From Sphingomonadaceae bacterium OTU29LAMAA1 (lineage in GTDB: Bacteria; Pseudomonadota; Alphaproteobacteria; Sphingomonadales; Sphingomonadaceae), in NCBI GenBank assembly GCA_024072375.1, contig CP099617.1, positions 1,530,001 through 1,594,000 of the forward strand: a stretch of 64,000 nucleotides of DNA, read 5' to 3'. Position 1 is the first letter of the stretch. The number at the start of each line of letters is the position of its first letter. The translations under genes were made by a program, and so were the position numbers. Below, piece after piece: positions 26,899-35,249 of this stretch. The notes under the pieces are model-generated. The model did not search any database and was not told the DNA's origin. It saw only the letters and a list, made by a program, of their open reading frames with translations.

Positions 26899-27261
26899 TT
26901 GAGCGTCCCATCGCTTGTGGCCGTGATTGACGATGACGAGGACGTGAGGATCTCGCTCGAGATGCTCATCGTGAGCATCGGACATGAGGCGGTACTGTTC
27001 GACTCTGCCGACGCCCTCCTTGCAGCAGGCGGCCTGGAAGCCTTCTCCTGCTTCATCAGCGATGTCCAAATGCCCGGAACGGACGGGATCCAGCTGGCTC
27101 GTCGGCTCCGACAGGCCACATCTGCGCCGGTCATTCTCGTGACCGCGTTCGCGAGCGAGGACGTCGAGCGGCGGGCGCAGGAAGCCGGCGCGTACCGCTT
27201 CCTGAGCAAGCCCTTTGATCCGAACGACCTCATCGGCGAGCTTGAGACCATCCTCGGCTAG
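26899..27261 (+). CDS. Single-domain response regulator 1 (FixJ-like receiver)
   Basis: The 120-residue protein is only a receiver domain. The acidic pocket is IDDDED (residues 10-15), the phospho-acceptor is Asp55 in SDVQMPGTDG, the switch Thr is in VTAF and the conserved Lys is Lys104 in SKPF. It has no output domain, so it probably works as a phosphate shuttle or by protein contact. The receiver resembles those of FixJ-family regulators. It starts with TTG at 26899, 9 bases after GGAAGGA. A close paralogue is at 31371. Confidence 0.88.
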   Translation: MSVPSLVAVIDDDEDVRISLEMLIVSIGHEAVLFDSADALLAAGGLEAFSCFISDVQMPGTDGIQLARRLRQATSAPVILVTAFASEDVERRAQEAGAYRFLSKPFDPNDLIGELETILG

Positions 27262-27293
27262 CGGCCGGCATCGGCCATGGCCCGGCTGTCCCA

Positions 27294-27303
27294 TACTCAG
27301 GTA
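27294..27303. promoter_or_regulatory. TAC-N4-GTA palindrome, site 2
   Basis: TACTCAGGTA in the wider context CCCATACTCAGGTAGG lies about 95 bases before the gene at 27398 and 33 bases after receiver 1. It fits the oriented consensus ATAC-NNN-G-GTAG. Confidence 0.45.
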
Positions 27304-27397
27304 GGTCGCTCACGCCCCTCCGTACGATTTCCGGCAGACCGCGCGTGGCGCAGGAAAGGCACGTCGCCCGGACGGCGGCGTATCCTGGAGCAGGCCG

Positions 27398-27793
27398 ATG
27401 AATGCCTTCACCGCTTTACCCGTCTTCGAGAACGTGATCGAGCAGAGCGCTTCGAAAGAGGAGCCTTCGGCTTGGGCCTTCGACGGCGATCCAGCCTCGG
27501 AGACCTTCGGGCCCTTGGAGTGGCTGGTGATAGCCATCGGGCAGCGGGACGGAACCTCGTCCTTCCGATCGAGGCCACTTCTAGACGCGTTCGGCCGACT
27601 GTTCGCATACCGTCAGCCAAACCGACTTGCGAATTGCCGGCTCGAGGAGCTGCGCCGCATGGCGGCTCTCGCGAGCGAGCGTGGCTGGCACGTTCCTCCG
27701 AGTGAAATGGCCGCCTTCCTACGTGCAGGCTGGTCCGAAGGTCAGCTGGAGCTTCTCATCGAAAAGTTATCTCCAGCCCTGGCCAACGAATAA
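27398..27793 (+). CDS. Hypothetical protein
   Basis: The 131-residue product has no family I recognise. It has a compact look with a hydrophobic core (FGPLEWLVIAIGQRD, then LLDAFGRLFAYRQ) and two helical C-terminal segments (LEELRRMAALASERG and EGQLELLIEKL). No signal peptide or membrane helix is present. It lies between receiver 1 and kinase 2 on the same strand and may belong to that signalling locus. The frame continues in phase for 53 more codons after its TAA. Confidence 0.55.
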   Translation: MNAFTALPVFENVIEQSASKEEPSAWAFDGDPASETFGPLEWLVIAIGQRDGTSSFRSRPLLDAFGRLFAYRQPNRLANCRLEELRRMAALASERGWHVPPSEMAAFLRAGWSEGQLELLIEKLSPALANE

Positions 27794-27830
27794 GCACTGG
27801 AACGTCAGTCGGTCGCTCCGACCTACACCC

Positions 27831-27840
27831 TACCATCGTA
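27831..27840. promoter_or_regulatory. TAC-N4-GTA palindrome, site 3
   Basis: TACCATCGTA sits within CCTACCATCGTATTGTTCC (27829-27847). The same 19-base string with one change occurs at 53036-53054. On the minus strand it reads AATACGATGGTAGG, fitting the shared consensus. Confidence 0.45.
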
Positions 27841-28129
27841 TTGTTCCCAGCGGCCGAACGCAGCTTCTAGAGACTGGCGTAATCTTGGCGGAGTTGATCC
27901 AGTGGACGTCCCTGCAGACCTGATCATCGAGGCAAACCGCGGGCTCGAACGCTGAGACCCGCGTTGCATTGTCTCCACCGCCCTAACGCAGCGGCGCACG
28001 CTTCCGAAGCTGAATGGCCGCTCCCGGGTACTAGCCCTCACCCGTGTGACAGTACGTTCCTGCGCACCTTGAAGCTGGAAGAAGGAGCAATCCTCGCCAG
28101 CAATCATGATACCACGCTGAAGGAAGCGC

Positions 28130-28246
28130 ATGCGATCGGCGACATGTCCTTTGACGGGCTCAGCCGCGTCGCGTCGAGCGTTTGCAAGGGTGGGCCTGGT
28201 CATATCGGCGATCAGCCTGCTGCTGACCGCCGTCGAAGCAGCCTGA
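28130..28246 (+). CDS. Possible 38-residue single-helix membrane peptide
   Basis: The ATG at 28130 has AAGGAAG a few bases upstream and opens a 38-codon frame. Its C-terminal half is a plausible membrane helix (VGLVISAISLLLTAVEAA) behind a basic segment (ASRRAFAR). No relatives are known to me. It ends 130 bases before kinase 2. Chance is a real alternative. Confidence 0.3.
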   Translation: MRSATCPLTGSAASRRAFARVGLVISAISLLLTAVEAA

Positions 28247-28376
28247 CACCGAGAATGGCGGGACCGGCGGTTCGACAGCCTGTCTGCATGGAGCAGGTGT
28301 TGTCACGATCCCGGAAAGCTAGAGTATGGGCCGAGCCGTCGAAGGTGTCGGCTACAGCGGAAGGTGAGGAACACAG

Positions 28377-30398
28377 GTGCAGCGAGTCCTGGCGCAGTTA
28401 CTGGATCTATCCAGCGAGAGCATGATCTCGATAGGCGCCGACGGAGTGGTCACCAGCTGGAACCTGGCTTCGACTACGCTTTACGGCTGGCAGCCTCACG
28501 AGGCTGTGGGACGCAGCGTAGCCGAACTCGTCGGACACTATCCGGAAGCCGCGACACAGGCGCTCGCCGCGACTGGTCTGTGGGAGGGTATCGTCAAGCG
28601 AAGGAAAAGGGACGGCTCCGCCTGTACCGTGCGGCTCCGCGTCGCTCGACTGGCGGAGGCGGACCGTCCCGAGTTCATGGAGGTCAGCTCGCTGCTCGAC
28701 GTAAAGCATCCCGCCGAGCGGGCCCTGGCGACGAGCCAGTATCGCTACCGCAATCTGTTCGGCGCCGTGGCGGCCTCGTTCTGGGAGCTGGACTTCGTCG
28801 AGGTCGGTCGCATGATCCAGCATCTGGCGAAGAGCGGCGTCACCGACATACCGGGCCATCTCCGCAGCAATCCCGAGGTCTCCCGCGACATGATGCGGGC
28901 GACCCGCATCATCGACACGAACGATCGCTCGATCGAGATGTTCGGCCCCGCCACGAAGCGCGAGCTGCTGGCGACGCCGCTCGACTTCTACTGGCCGGAG
29001 GAGAGTACTGGCGACTTCGCCGAGAGCGTCATCTCGGCCATCACGAACAGGCCACGTCACGTCGCCGAAACCCGGATGAGGGCCTTGGACGGGCGGATCT
29101 TCGACGCGCTCTTCACCGTCTCCTTCCTTCCTGGCACCGTCGGGGGCGGAACGCTCCTGGTCGGCTTCACCGACATCTCGGATCGGGTCCAGGCCGCAAG
29201 GCAGCTCGACGAAGTGAGCGCGCGCAGACAGATGCTTCTCGACGTCCCCACGATCGCGCTCTCCGAGCTGTCGGCGCCCGGGATCGCGGATACGTTCCGG
29301 CAGCTCCGGTCGGAGGGCGTCTCCGACATGCATCGGTACATCGACAGTCATCCTGACTTCGTCGACTTCGTCATCGCGAACCTTCGCCTCGTCTCCGTGA
29401 ACGATGCGGCCGTGCGTCTGTTCGGAGCGTCATCGTCGGACGAGCTGATCGGCAGGAGCATGACCGGCATCATCCCGCCCGGCTGCGAGGTCCTGCGCCG
29501 ATCGATCGAAGGGTCGTTCGTGCGCGAGCCGGTCTTCCAGTCCGAAATGCGGATGCTGCGCCTGGATGGGAGCCCGGTCGACACGCTCTTCTGCCGCGTG
29601 TCCAATCCGGATCCTGCCAGCAGCGAGGTGCTCGTCGCCCAGATCGACATCACGGATCAGGTCCGGGCGCGAGACGAGATCGACAGGATGCGTCAGCAGG
29701 TCGCGCATGCCTCCCGCATCTCGCTGCTGGGACAGCTGACCGCCTCGATCGTCCACGAGGTAAGCCAGCCCGTGACGGCCATCGCGAACCATGCCGCCGC
29801 CGCCGAGCGGCTTGCGCGCAGGCCTGACCCGCCCACGGGTAAGCTCGGAAGCGTCCTCTCGCTCATCGGCCAACATGCGGTGCGCGTCGGCGAGATCATC
29901 CAGCGGCTGCGCGCTGTCGCGGCGAACAGGGAAGTGCCGCTCGTACGGCTGTCCCTCGACGACATCGTCGCCGAGACCCGGCTGCTGCTGCGTCAGGAAC
30001 TCGACGAGCAGGGCATCAGGGTAGTGATCGACCGGGGCGTCGGTGCTCCCCTGGTCATGGGCGATCGTATCCAGCTCCAGCAGATACTTGCCAACCTCAT
30101 GATGAACGCGATTCAGGCGCTGGCCGAGGTACCAAGAACGACGCGGAAGATCGATCTGGAGATCCGGTCGGATGGGATTAGCGCACATGTCGCGGTCAGC
30201 GACACGGGCCCTGGTCTCTCCCCGGAGTTCCTCGCAGCGCCCTACCAGACCTTCAGGACCAGCAAGGCCGACGGGCTTGGCATGGGACTGGCCATCTGCC
30301 GCTCGATCGCGGAAGCGCATGGAGGCAGCATAGCGGTGCGGGACCGCGCGGACCGACGCGGCGTCGTATCGACACTGGTCCTGCCCCTCGCGGGATAG
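28377..30398 (+). CDS. PAS-domain sensor histidine kinase 2
   Basis: The 673-residue cytoplasmic kinase has an N-terminal PAS domain (about 10-110) and two variant PAS modules (about 122-270 and 285-430). These contain the inserts KSGVTDIPGHL and SEGVSDMHRYI. The HisKA phospho-acceptor is His460 in SIVHEVSQPV, followed by LMMNAIQAL, DTGPGLSP and GLGMGLAIC. There is no membrane segment. The GTG start at 28377 follows AAGGTGAGGA by about 6 bases. It is convergent with the FixJ-type regulator at 30469. Confidence 0.9.
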   Translation: MQRVLAQLLDLSSESMISIGADGVVTSWNLASTTLYGWQPHEAVGRSVAELVGHYPEAATQALAATGLWEGIVKRRKRDGSACTVRLRVARLAEADRPEFMEVSSLLDVKHPAERALATSQYRYRNLFGAVAASFWELDFVEVGRMIQHLAKSGVTDIPGHLRSNPEVSRDMMRATRIIDTNDRSIEMFGPATKRELLATPLDFYWPEESTGDFAESVISAITNRPRHVAETRMRALDGRIFDALFTVSFLPGTVGGGTLLVGFTDISDRVQAARQLDEVSARRQMLLDVPTIALSELSAPGIADTFRQLRSEGVSDMHRYIDSHPDFVDFVIANLRLVSVNDAAVRLFGASSSDELIGRSMTGIIPPGCEVLRRSIEGSFVREPVFQSEMRMLRLDGSPVDTLFCRVSNPDPASSEVLVAQIDITDQVRARDEIDRMRQQVAHASRISLLGQLTASIVHEVSQPVTAIANHAAAAERLARRPDPPTGKLGSVLSLIGQHAVRVGEIIQRLRAVAANREVPLVRLSLDDIVAETRLLLRQELDEQGIRVVIDRGVGAPLVMGDRIQLQQILANLMMNAIQALAEVPRTTRKIDLEIRSDGISAHVAVSDTGPGLSPEFLAAPYQTFRTSKADGLGMGLAICRSIAEAHGGSIAVRDRADRRGVVSTLVLPLAG

Positions 30399-30468
30399 AT
30401 GACGAACGGACGGCACGACAGCTCAACGTCCGTGAACGGATCGGATGCCCGATCCGCTCAAGGACGGA

Positions 30469-31125
30469 TCAGAGGCCGAGCCGCTCGATCTTTCGGATCA
30501 TGTCGGCGACGGAGACGGATTTCAGCTTCCGGCCTGCGCTGGACCTGTGCATCTTGACCGTGATCTCGGTGATCCCGAGCTCGAACGCGATCTGCTTGTT
30601 CAGCAGTCCCCTCCCCACCCCTCGCAGGACGTCGCGTTCCCGGGGGGTGAGCTGGCTTCCCAGATGACGGATACCGTTCACCTCGTCCTCGTCGCGCCGC
30701 CGCTCGCCATCGAAGCGGAGCGCTTCCGCCACCGCGTCCAGAAGCTCCTGCTCGCGGAACGGCTTCGGCAGGAAGTCCACGGCCCCCGCCTTCATCGCCC
30801 GGACGGAGGTGGGTACGTCGGCGTAGCCGGTGAGGAAGATGATCGGAAGGCGGATACCCTTCTCCGAAAGCTGCGCCTGGAGCTCGAGACCGCTGACGCC
30901 TGGCAGGCGCAGGTCGAGGATGAGGCAGCTCGGACGGTCGGGGAGTCCCGCCGTCATGAGCTCTGCCGTGGAGCCGTAGGTCAGCGTCTCCATGCCCACC
31001 GAGAGGAACATGTCCGTCAGGCTTGCACGGATATCAGCGTCGTCGTCCACGACGAGCACGAGCGGCGCCTGAGCGGTCTCCTCAAGGACGGCCGCCTTCA
31101 CGTTAAGGTTTCCTGCGACGCTCAT
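30469..31125 (-). CDS. FixJ/NarL-type response regulator
   Basis: The 218-residue protein joins a receiver domain (acidic VVDDDAD, phospho-acceptor Asp71 in LILDLRLPG, Lys in LPKPF) to a LuxR-type helix-turn-helix. The HTH has LTPRERDVLRGVGRGLLNKQIAFELGITEITVKMHRSS at about 158-196, the FixJ pattern. It is the only DNA-binding response regulator in this window and so the likely output of the surrounding kinases. I chose the ATG at 31125 because GGAGG lies 9 bases upstream; an ATG at 31143 is in frame. A TAC-N4-GTA site is about 90 bases upstream. Confidence 0.9.
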   Translation of the reverse strand: MSVAGNLNVKAAVLEETAQAPLVLVVDDDADIRASLTDMFLSVGMETLTYGSTAELMTAGLPDRPSCLILDLRLPGVSGLELQAQLSEKGIRLPIIFLTGYADVPTSVRAMKAGAVDFLPKPFREQELLDAVAEALRFDGERRRDEDEVNGIRHLGSQLTPRERDVLRGVGRGLLNKQIAFELGITEITVKMHRSSAGRKLKSVSVADMIRKIERLGL

Positions 31126-31214
31126 CTCTTCCAGCCTCCGCATGATGCCGGACTAGACTTCGACTTAGCGCATCAGCTGCTGTCGTGCCATCTCGGATCG
31201 TCCTCGTGGCTACA

Positions 31215-31224
31215 TACATGAGTA
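31215..31224. promoter_or_regulatory. TAC-N4-GTA palindrome, site 4
   Basis: TACATGAGTA lies in the divergent gap between the FixJ-type regulator (start 31125) and receiver 2 (start 31371). On the minus strand it reads CCCATACTCATGTATG. A site here could serve autoregulation. Confidence 0.45.
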
Positions 31225-31370
31225 TGGGATCGCCCCCTTCGGCTCGCTACTCGCTGCGCTGGCCCGAGAAGTCCAGGAACCTCGACTGCGCTCCGAGAGT
31301 AGTCAGATCAGCCGGTACACGCCGCCGCCGGAGCGGGTGGTATTCCGGCTCAGGAGGAACTGTAGCCTAG

Positions 31371-31736
31371 ATGACCGGTCCGACCTCCCTCATTGCCGTA
31401 GTGGACGACGACGAGGACGTACGGGTTTCACTCGAGGCCCTCATCAGCAGCATCGGACATCAGGTAGTTCTGTTCGAGACCGCAGATGATCTGCTGGGGT
31501 CTCCCCTCCTTTCCGAAGCGGCGTGCATCGTCAGCGACGTTCAGATGCCGGGAACGGATGGCATCCAGCTCGCCAGGCGCCTTCAGGCGAGGGCCGGCCC
31601 CCCGGTCATCCTGATGACTGCATTCCCGGCCGCCCAGCTGGAGCGAAGCGCCTACGGAGCCGGCGTGCTCAGGTTCCTGCAGAAGCCCTTCCCACCCGAC
31701 GATCTGATCGAAGAACTCGAGCTTCTGCTCGACTAG
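31371..31736 (+). CDS. Single-domain response regulator 2 (FixJ-like receiver)
   Basis: The 121-residue receiver has VDDDED (residues 11-16), phospho-acceptor Asp56 in SDVQMPGTDG, Thr in LMTAF and Lys105 in LQKPF. It is a clear paralogue of the receiver at 26899, sharing the SDVQMPGTDGIQLARRL block. No output domain is present. GGAGGA lies about 13 bases before the ATG. The two receivers probably compete for or relay phosphoryl groups between the local kinases. Confidence 0.88.
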   Translation: MTGPTSLIAVVDDDEDVRVSLEALISSIGHQVVLFETADDLLGSPLLSEAACIVSDVQMPGTDGIQLARRLQARAGPPVILMTAFPAAQLERSAYGAGVLRFLQKPFPPDDLIEELELLLD

Positions 31737-31829
31737 GCGAATGCGTTGATCAGTCAGAGGTGATGGAGAGCGCCCTTCCGAAAGAGCAACAGGACGGTGC
31801 TGAGCGCGACCTGCTCCTGAGCGGTCGCG

Positions 31830-32912
31830 CTATGCTTCTCGTGACTGAGCTTCGGTCTTCTGCAGTCGTCCTTCCGCGTCCCACAAAAAGGTGAAATGGT
31901 TCTCCCTCATTCGCCTCTCGACCTCCTCAGCGGGAAGGCCAACCACGTGACCGAAGTACTGTTGCAGCAGCCCGCACTTTATGTACCCGACCAGCTTGTC
32001 GTCGCGATCGAGGAAAACCGGTCCATCACCATCGACGCATCCCTCGATCACCAGACCTGAGCCGTTTTTGTCGAGCATGAGCGAGCGAAACTGGGGCCGG
32101 TTCTCTAGATGAAGGTTCGCGGCCGCTAGCTCGGCCGCCAGTTCGCGCGCCTGCACTCTGTTAAGCGGGCCGTCGATCCGTTCCAGGATCTGATCGATCC
32201 CGGATACAGACGCCTGAGCATCGTTCAGAACCGCAAAGAGAAGCACGTCGCCCAGCTGCAGGTAGATCGTGGATGCGTCGGTGACGGTCGCCGCGTCGAA
32301 CGCCTGATCGAGGTCCGCAGCCTGCATCACGATCAGCGACCCCACCACGTGCGACCCGAGTTCGGCGCCGGTGTAGTGAGCTCGCGCGACGGAGTGCAGG
32401 TGATGGAAATGCTTCCATTCGTAGTCGGCGGAAATAGGCTCCTTCCCCTTACGATCATCGCGATGACGCTGCAGAAGCCGATCCTTCAGGTGGTACTTGA
32501 GATATACCAGCACCAGCCACTGAAACAGGAGAAAGCCGCCGCCGTCTCGCAGCATCGCGTCCACGCCCTGGAAGCCCTTGCCGACCGCTTCGCTGATCGG
32601 CGTCTCAAATATGCGAGACATCTCGGAGTTGCAGTCGACGCAGCATGGCAGCGTGTATGTGCCGTACCGATGGCGCACGCCATTGGGCAGAGTGACGGTC
32701 TCTTTGTGCAGATTGAACCGGTGCAGTAGCCAGTTCGGGAGGATATGTTCGCGGTTGAACCGTACCTCGCGCTCGGAACGGCCACATACGAAGCAGCAGC
32801 TGCCGACGCAGATGTCTCGCACGAATCTCTCGACGCTGCAGAAGATCAGGCGTCCGTCGGAGCTGGTCACGGATCCATCGTGGGCTATTGGCATGCCTCC
32901 ATGTACCTTCAT
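31830..32912 (-). CDS. HNH-like zinc-binding protein, possible nuclease
   Basis: The predicted 360-residue protein has, near its N-terminus, CFVCGRSEREV, FNREHILPNW and then LPCCVDCNSEMSR. This is the two-CxxC and EHI-x-P-x-W arrangement seen in HNH endonuclease-like proteins. The remaining 250 residues are mostly helical and not recognised. The substrate and partners are unknown. The start is uncertain: ATGs at 32912 and 32894 and further upstream in-frame codons exist; I use 32912, just before the conserved Cys region. It has no obvious partner gene, though such orphan HNH genes are common in defence-rich accessory DNA. Confidence 0.6.
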   Translation of the reverse strand: MKVHGGMPIAHDGSVTSSDGRLIFCSVERFVRDICVGSCCFVCGRSEREVRFNREHILPNWLLHRFNLHKETVTLPNGVRHRYGTYTLPCCVDCNSEMSRIFETPISEAVGKGFQGVDAMLRDGGGFLLFQWLVLVYLKYHLKDRLLQRHRDDRKGKEPISADYEWKHFHHLHSVARAHYTGAELGSHVVGSLIVMQAADLDQAFDAATVTDASTIYLQLGDVLLFAVLNDAQASVSGIDQILERIDGPLNRVQARELAAELAAANLHLENRPQFRSLMLDKNGSGLVIEGCVDGDGPVFLDRDDKLVGYIKCGLLQQYFGHVVGLPAEEVERRMRENHFTFLWDAEGRLQKTEAQSREA

Positions 32913-33106
32913 ATCCTGACCTATCCAACCGGCGGCCTCGATCACGCGGCAGTGTAGGCAGACCTCACGGCCCTGCATGCTAGGGGCTGACACCCGGACG
33001 TTGGCATGGCCACCGAGCTGCCGAGAAGGTACGGCCATCGTCATCCGACGAGTACGGCCTTCACCGCGATCGTCGAACGGACTGCCCTTCTCGGCGCTCG
33101 TGCGGG

Positions 33107-34081
33107 TCAGCTTTTGACGAAGGCCAGTAGATCCGGGTTCAGCACGTCCGCATGGGTCGTGAGCATCCCGTGCGGGAAGCCCTTGTAGACCTTGAGCTGT
33201 CCCTGACGGAGCAGCTTGACGGCCAGTGGCGCGGCGTCCGCGATCGGCACGACCTGGTCGTCGTCGCCGTGCATCACCAGCGTGGGAACGGCGATCTGCT
33301 TCAGATCCTCGGTGAAGTCGGTCTCGGAGAAGACGGCGACGCAGTCGTAGTGCGCCTTGGCGCCGCCCATCATGCCCTGACGCCACCAGTTCTGGATCGT
33401 TCCGGGATAGACCTTCGCGCCCTCGCGATTGAAGCCGTAGAAGGGGCCGCTCGCGATGTCGTGATAGAGCTGCGCGCGATTGGCCGCGAGAGCCGAACGG
33501 TAGCCGTCGAATACGGACATCGGCGATCCACCCGGGTTCTTCGCGGACTTCACCATGACGGGCGGTATGGCCGACACGAGGACGGCCTTCGCAATCCTGC
33601 CGGGCTTCGCCTTGGCCGCGTAGCGGCAGGCCTCGCCGCCTCCGGTCGAGTGGCCGATGTGGACGGCGTTCCTGAGGTTGAGGTGATCGGTCAGCTCGAT
33701 CACGTCGGCGACGTAGGTGTCCATGTCGTTGCCGACGTCGGTCTGGGTGGAACGCCCGTGGCCGCGGCGATCATGCGCGATTACCCGATACCCCTTCGAG
33801 AGGAAGAAGAGCATCTGGGTGTCCCAGTCGTCCGACGAGAGCGGCCAGCCGTGATGGAAGAAGATCGGCTGGGCATCCTTGGGCCCCCAGTCCTTGTAGA
33901 AGATCTGCGTGCCGTCCTTGGTCGTGAAGGTGGTCATGGTCATGTCTCCGTGCGTCTGGGATGGGGATGCGAGAAGCGGGGTGGCCGCGGCACCTGCGAT
34001 GACGCCGGCAGCCAGCAGGCTGACGAGCGCGTCGCGACGTGACAGCTCTCCGAACCAGCCGGACAGAGTCTCCGCGTTCAC
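33107..34081 (-). CDS. Alpha/beta hydrolase, non-haem chloroperoxidase type, with Tat-like signal
   Basis: The C-terminal 275 residues match the haloperoxidase/arylesterase family: [25 protein letters not shown], nucleophile elbow GHSTGGG, Asp in [10 protein letters not shown] and His in FPHGM. These enzymes act as esterases or perhydrolases. In front lies a Tat-type leader with [25 protein letters not shown], reached from a GTG at 34081. An internal ATG (about 33937) with GGAG 8 bases upstream would give the usual cytoplasmic form, so both an exported and a cytoplasmic product are possible. The gene is divergent from the NmrA-like gene. Confidence 0.82.
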   Translation of the reverse strand: MNAETLSGWFGELSRRDALVSLLAAGVIAGAAATPLLASPSQTHGDMTMTTFTTKDGTQIFYKDWGPKDAQPIFFHHGWPLSSDDWDTQMLFFLSKGYRVIAHDRRGHGRSTQTDVGNDMDTYVADVIELTDHLNLRNAVHIGHSTGGGEACRYAAKAKPGRIAKAVLVSAIPPVMVKSAKNPGGSPMSVFDGYRSALAANRAQLYHDIASGPFYGFNREGAKVYPGTIQNWWRQGMMGGAKAHYDCVAVFSETDFTEDLKQIAVPTLVMHGDDDQVVPIADAAPLAVKLLRQGQLKVYKGFPHGMLTTHADVLNPDLLAFVKS

Positions 34082-34321
34082 GACCCGGACCTGCTTGCGC
34101 GGACGGGCTGGCCGTCCGCATGGTTTGTGCTTGAAGCGATCATCGGAAGGGCCTCCATCGGGGTACGCGGCATGTGCCGGGCTGCCGACGATGATGACGC
34201 TCGTCCCGCCGACCTCCAATTCTACGAAGGCACGCCACGACCCATACCATCGTGCAGTGCAGTGCGACGTCCCGGTCGAAGTAGGCTCCGTCAGTCAGTC
34301 ACATCCGAACGAGGTATCCAC

Positions 34322-35221
34322 ATGTCCAGAGACGGCTTCAGCAAGGGTCGGCCGCGCATCGTAGTGGCGGGGGCCACGGGCCGTGTCGGCGCGGCTCTGA
34401 TGGCCCGGCTTGCCGATGACCCGGTGGAGGTCCTTGGACTGTCGCGGAGCGCGTCGAATTGCCGCCTGTCGCCCGCGCCCCCCATCGCGCAGATCGATTT
34501 CGACAGGCCTGCAAGCCTCTCCGTCGCGCTCGAAGGCGCCGATAGGCTGTTCCTAGCTCACGGGACGTCGGACAGGCAGGTCGAGAACGAGATCGCGATG
34601 ATCGATGCAGCAGTGCGCGCTGGCGTCTCGCACATCGTCAAGCTGTCCGCGATGGGACCGCCCACCCGTCTGCACCCCTTCGACTGGCACATGAAGATCG
34701 AGGCGCATCTGGCCGACTGCGACATCGGCTACACGGTCCTACGTCCAAGCTGCTTCGTGGACGTCCTCGCACGAGCGAAGGCTCCCGTCGCCAGCGGCAC
34801 CTGGGGCGGGACGGCAGAAGACGGTCGGGTCAACCTGATCGATACGCGGGACGTCGCCGACGTGGCGCGGGTCGCGCTGCTCGACGAACGCTTCCTCGAC
34901 TCCCAGCGGGCGTACCATCTCACGGGCCCGGGCACGGTGAGCATGCCGGAGATCGCGGAGGAACTGTCGCAGCTACTCGGCCGACCCGTGAACTATGCGC
35001 AGCGGACGCGCGCCGAGCATCGGGAGATCCTCGTCGCCTCGGGCGTCAGCGAGATGGTCGCGGACCTGCTGCTCGGGCTCGACCGGATCTTCCGTGATGG
35101 CGTGCTCGCCGAGACGACCAAGACCGTGAGCGATCTCACGGGCAAGGACGCGCGCCCTGTCAGCGGCTGGCTCTCCGACAACCGGGCCGCCTTCGGACCG
35201 TCCGCCGAGGCAGCCGCCTGA
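34322..35221 (+). CDS. NmrA-like / atypical SDR NAD(P)-binding protein
   Basis: The 299-residue protein begins with a Rossmann motif VVAGATGRVGAAL (residues about 13-25). It continues with the NmrA pattern VKLSAMGPPTRLHPFDWHMKIEAHL and YTVLRPSCFVD, and lacks the classical YxxxK site. Members include NAD(P)H:quinone oxidoreductase-like sensors such as QorB. A near match to the TAC-N4-GTA element (CATACCATCGTG, 34243-34254) lies about 70 bases upstream. The ATG at 34322 follows AACGAGGTATCC. It begins a same-strand run with the next two genes. Confidence 0.85.
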   Translation: MSRDGFSKGRPRIVVAGATGRVGAALMARLADDPVEVLGLSRSASNCRLSPAPPIAQIDFDRPASLSVALEGADRLFLAHGTSDRQVENEIAMIDAAVRAGVSHIVKLSAMGPPTRLHPFDWHMKIEAHLADCDIGYTVLRPSCFVDVLARAKAPVASGTWGGTAEDGRVNLIDTRDVADVARVALLDERFLDSQRAYHLTGPGTVSMPEIAEELSQLLGRPVNYAQRTRAEHREILVASGVSEMVADLLLGLDRIFRDGVLAETTKTVSDLTGKDARPVSGWLSDNRAAFGPSAEAAA

Positions 35222-35249
35222 GATCTCCCTTCTTGATCCAGAGACGACC

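Larger units (their letters stand above)
27794..28376. other. 583-base gap before kinase 2
   Basis: Apart from a TAC-N4-GTA site and a possible 38-codon frame, this gap holds an open stretch of 53 codons (27794-27952) in the same phase as the gene at 27398. That stretch has no start codon and a protein-like end (WRNLGGVDPVDVPADLIIEA...). An imperfect GC hairpin, CGCGGGCTC / GAGACCCGCG, overlaps its stop. Nothing else is convincing. Confidence 0.5.

Noticed and set aside
32913-33386. N-terminal extension of the HNH-like protein up to 33386
   Set aside because: The added residues are Arg/Gly-rich without family resemblance and would run under the convergent end of the hydrolase gene.
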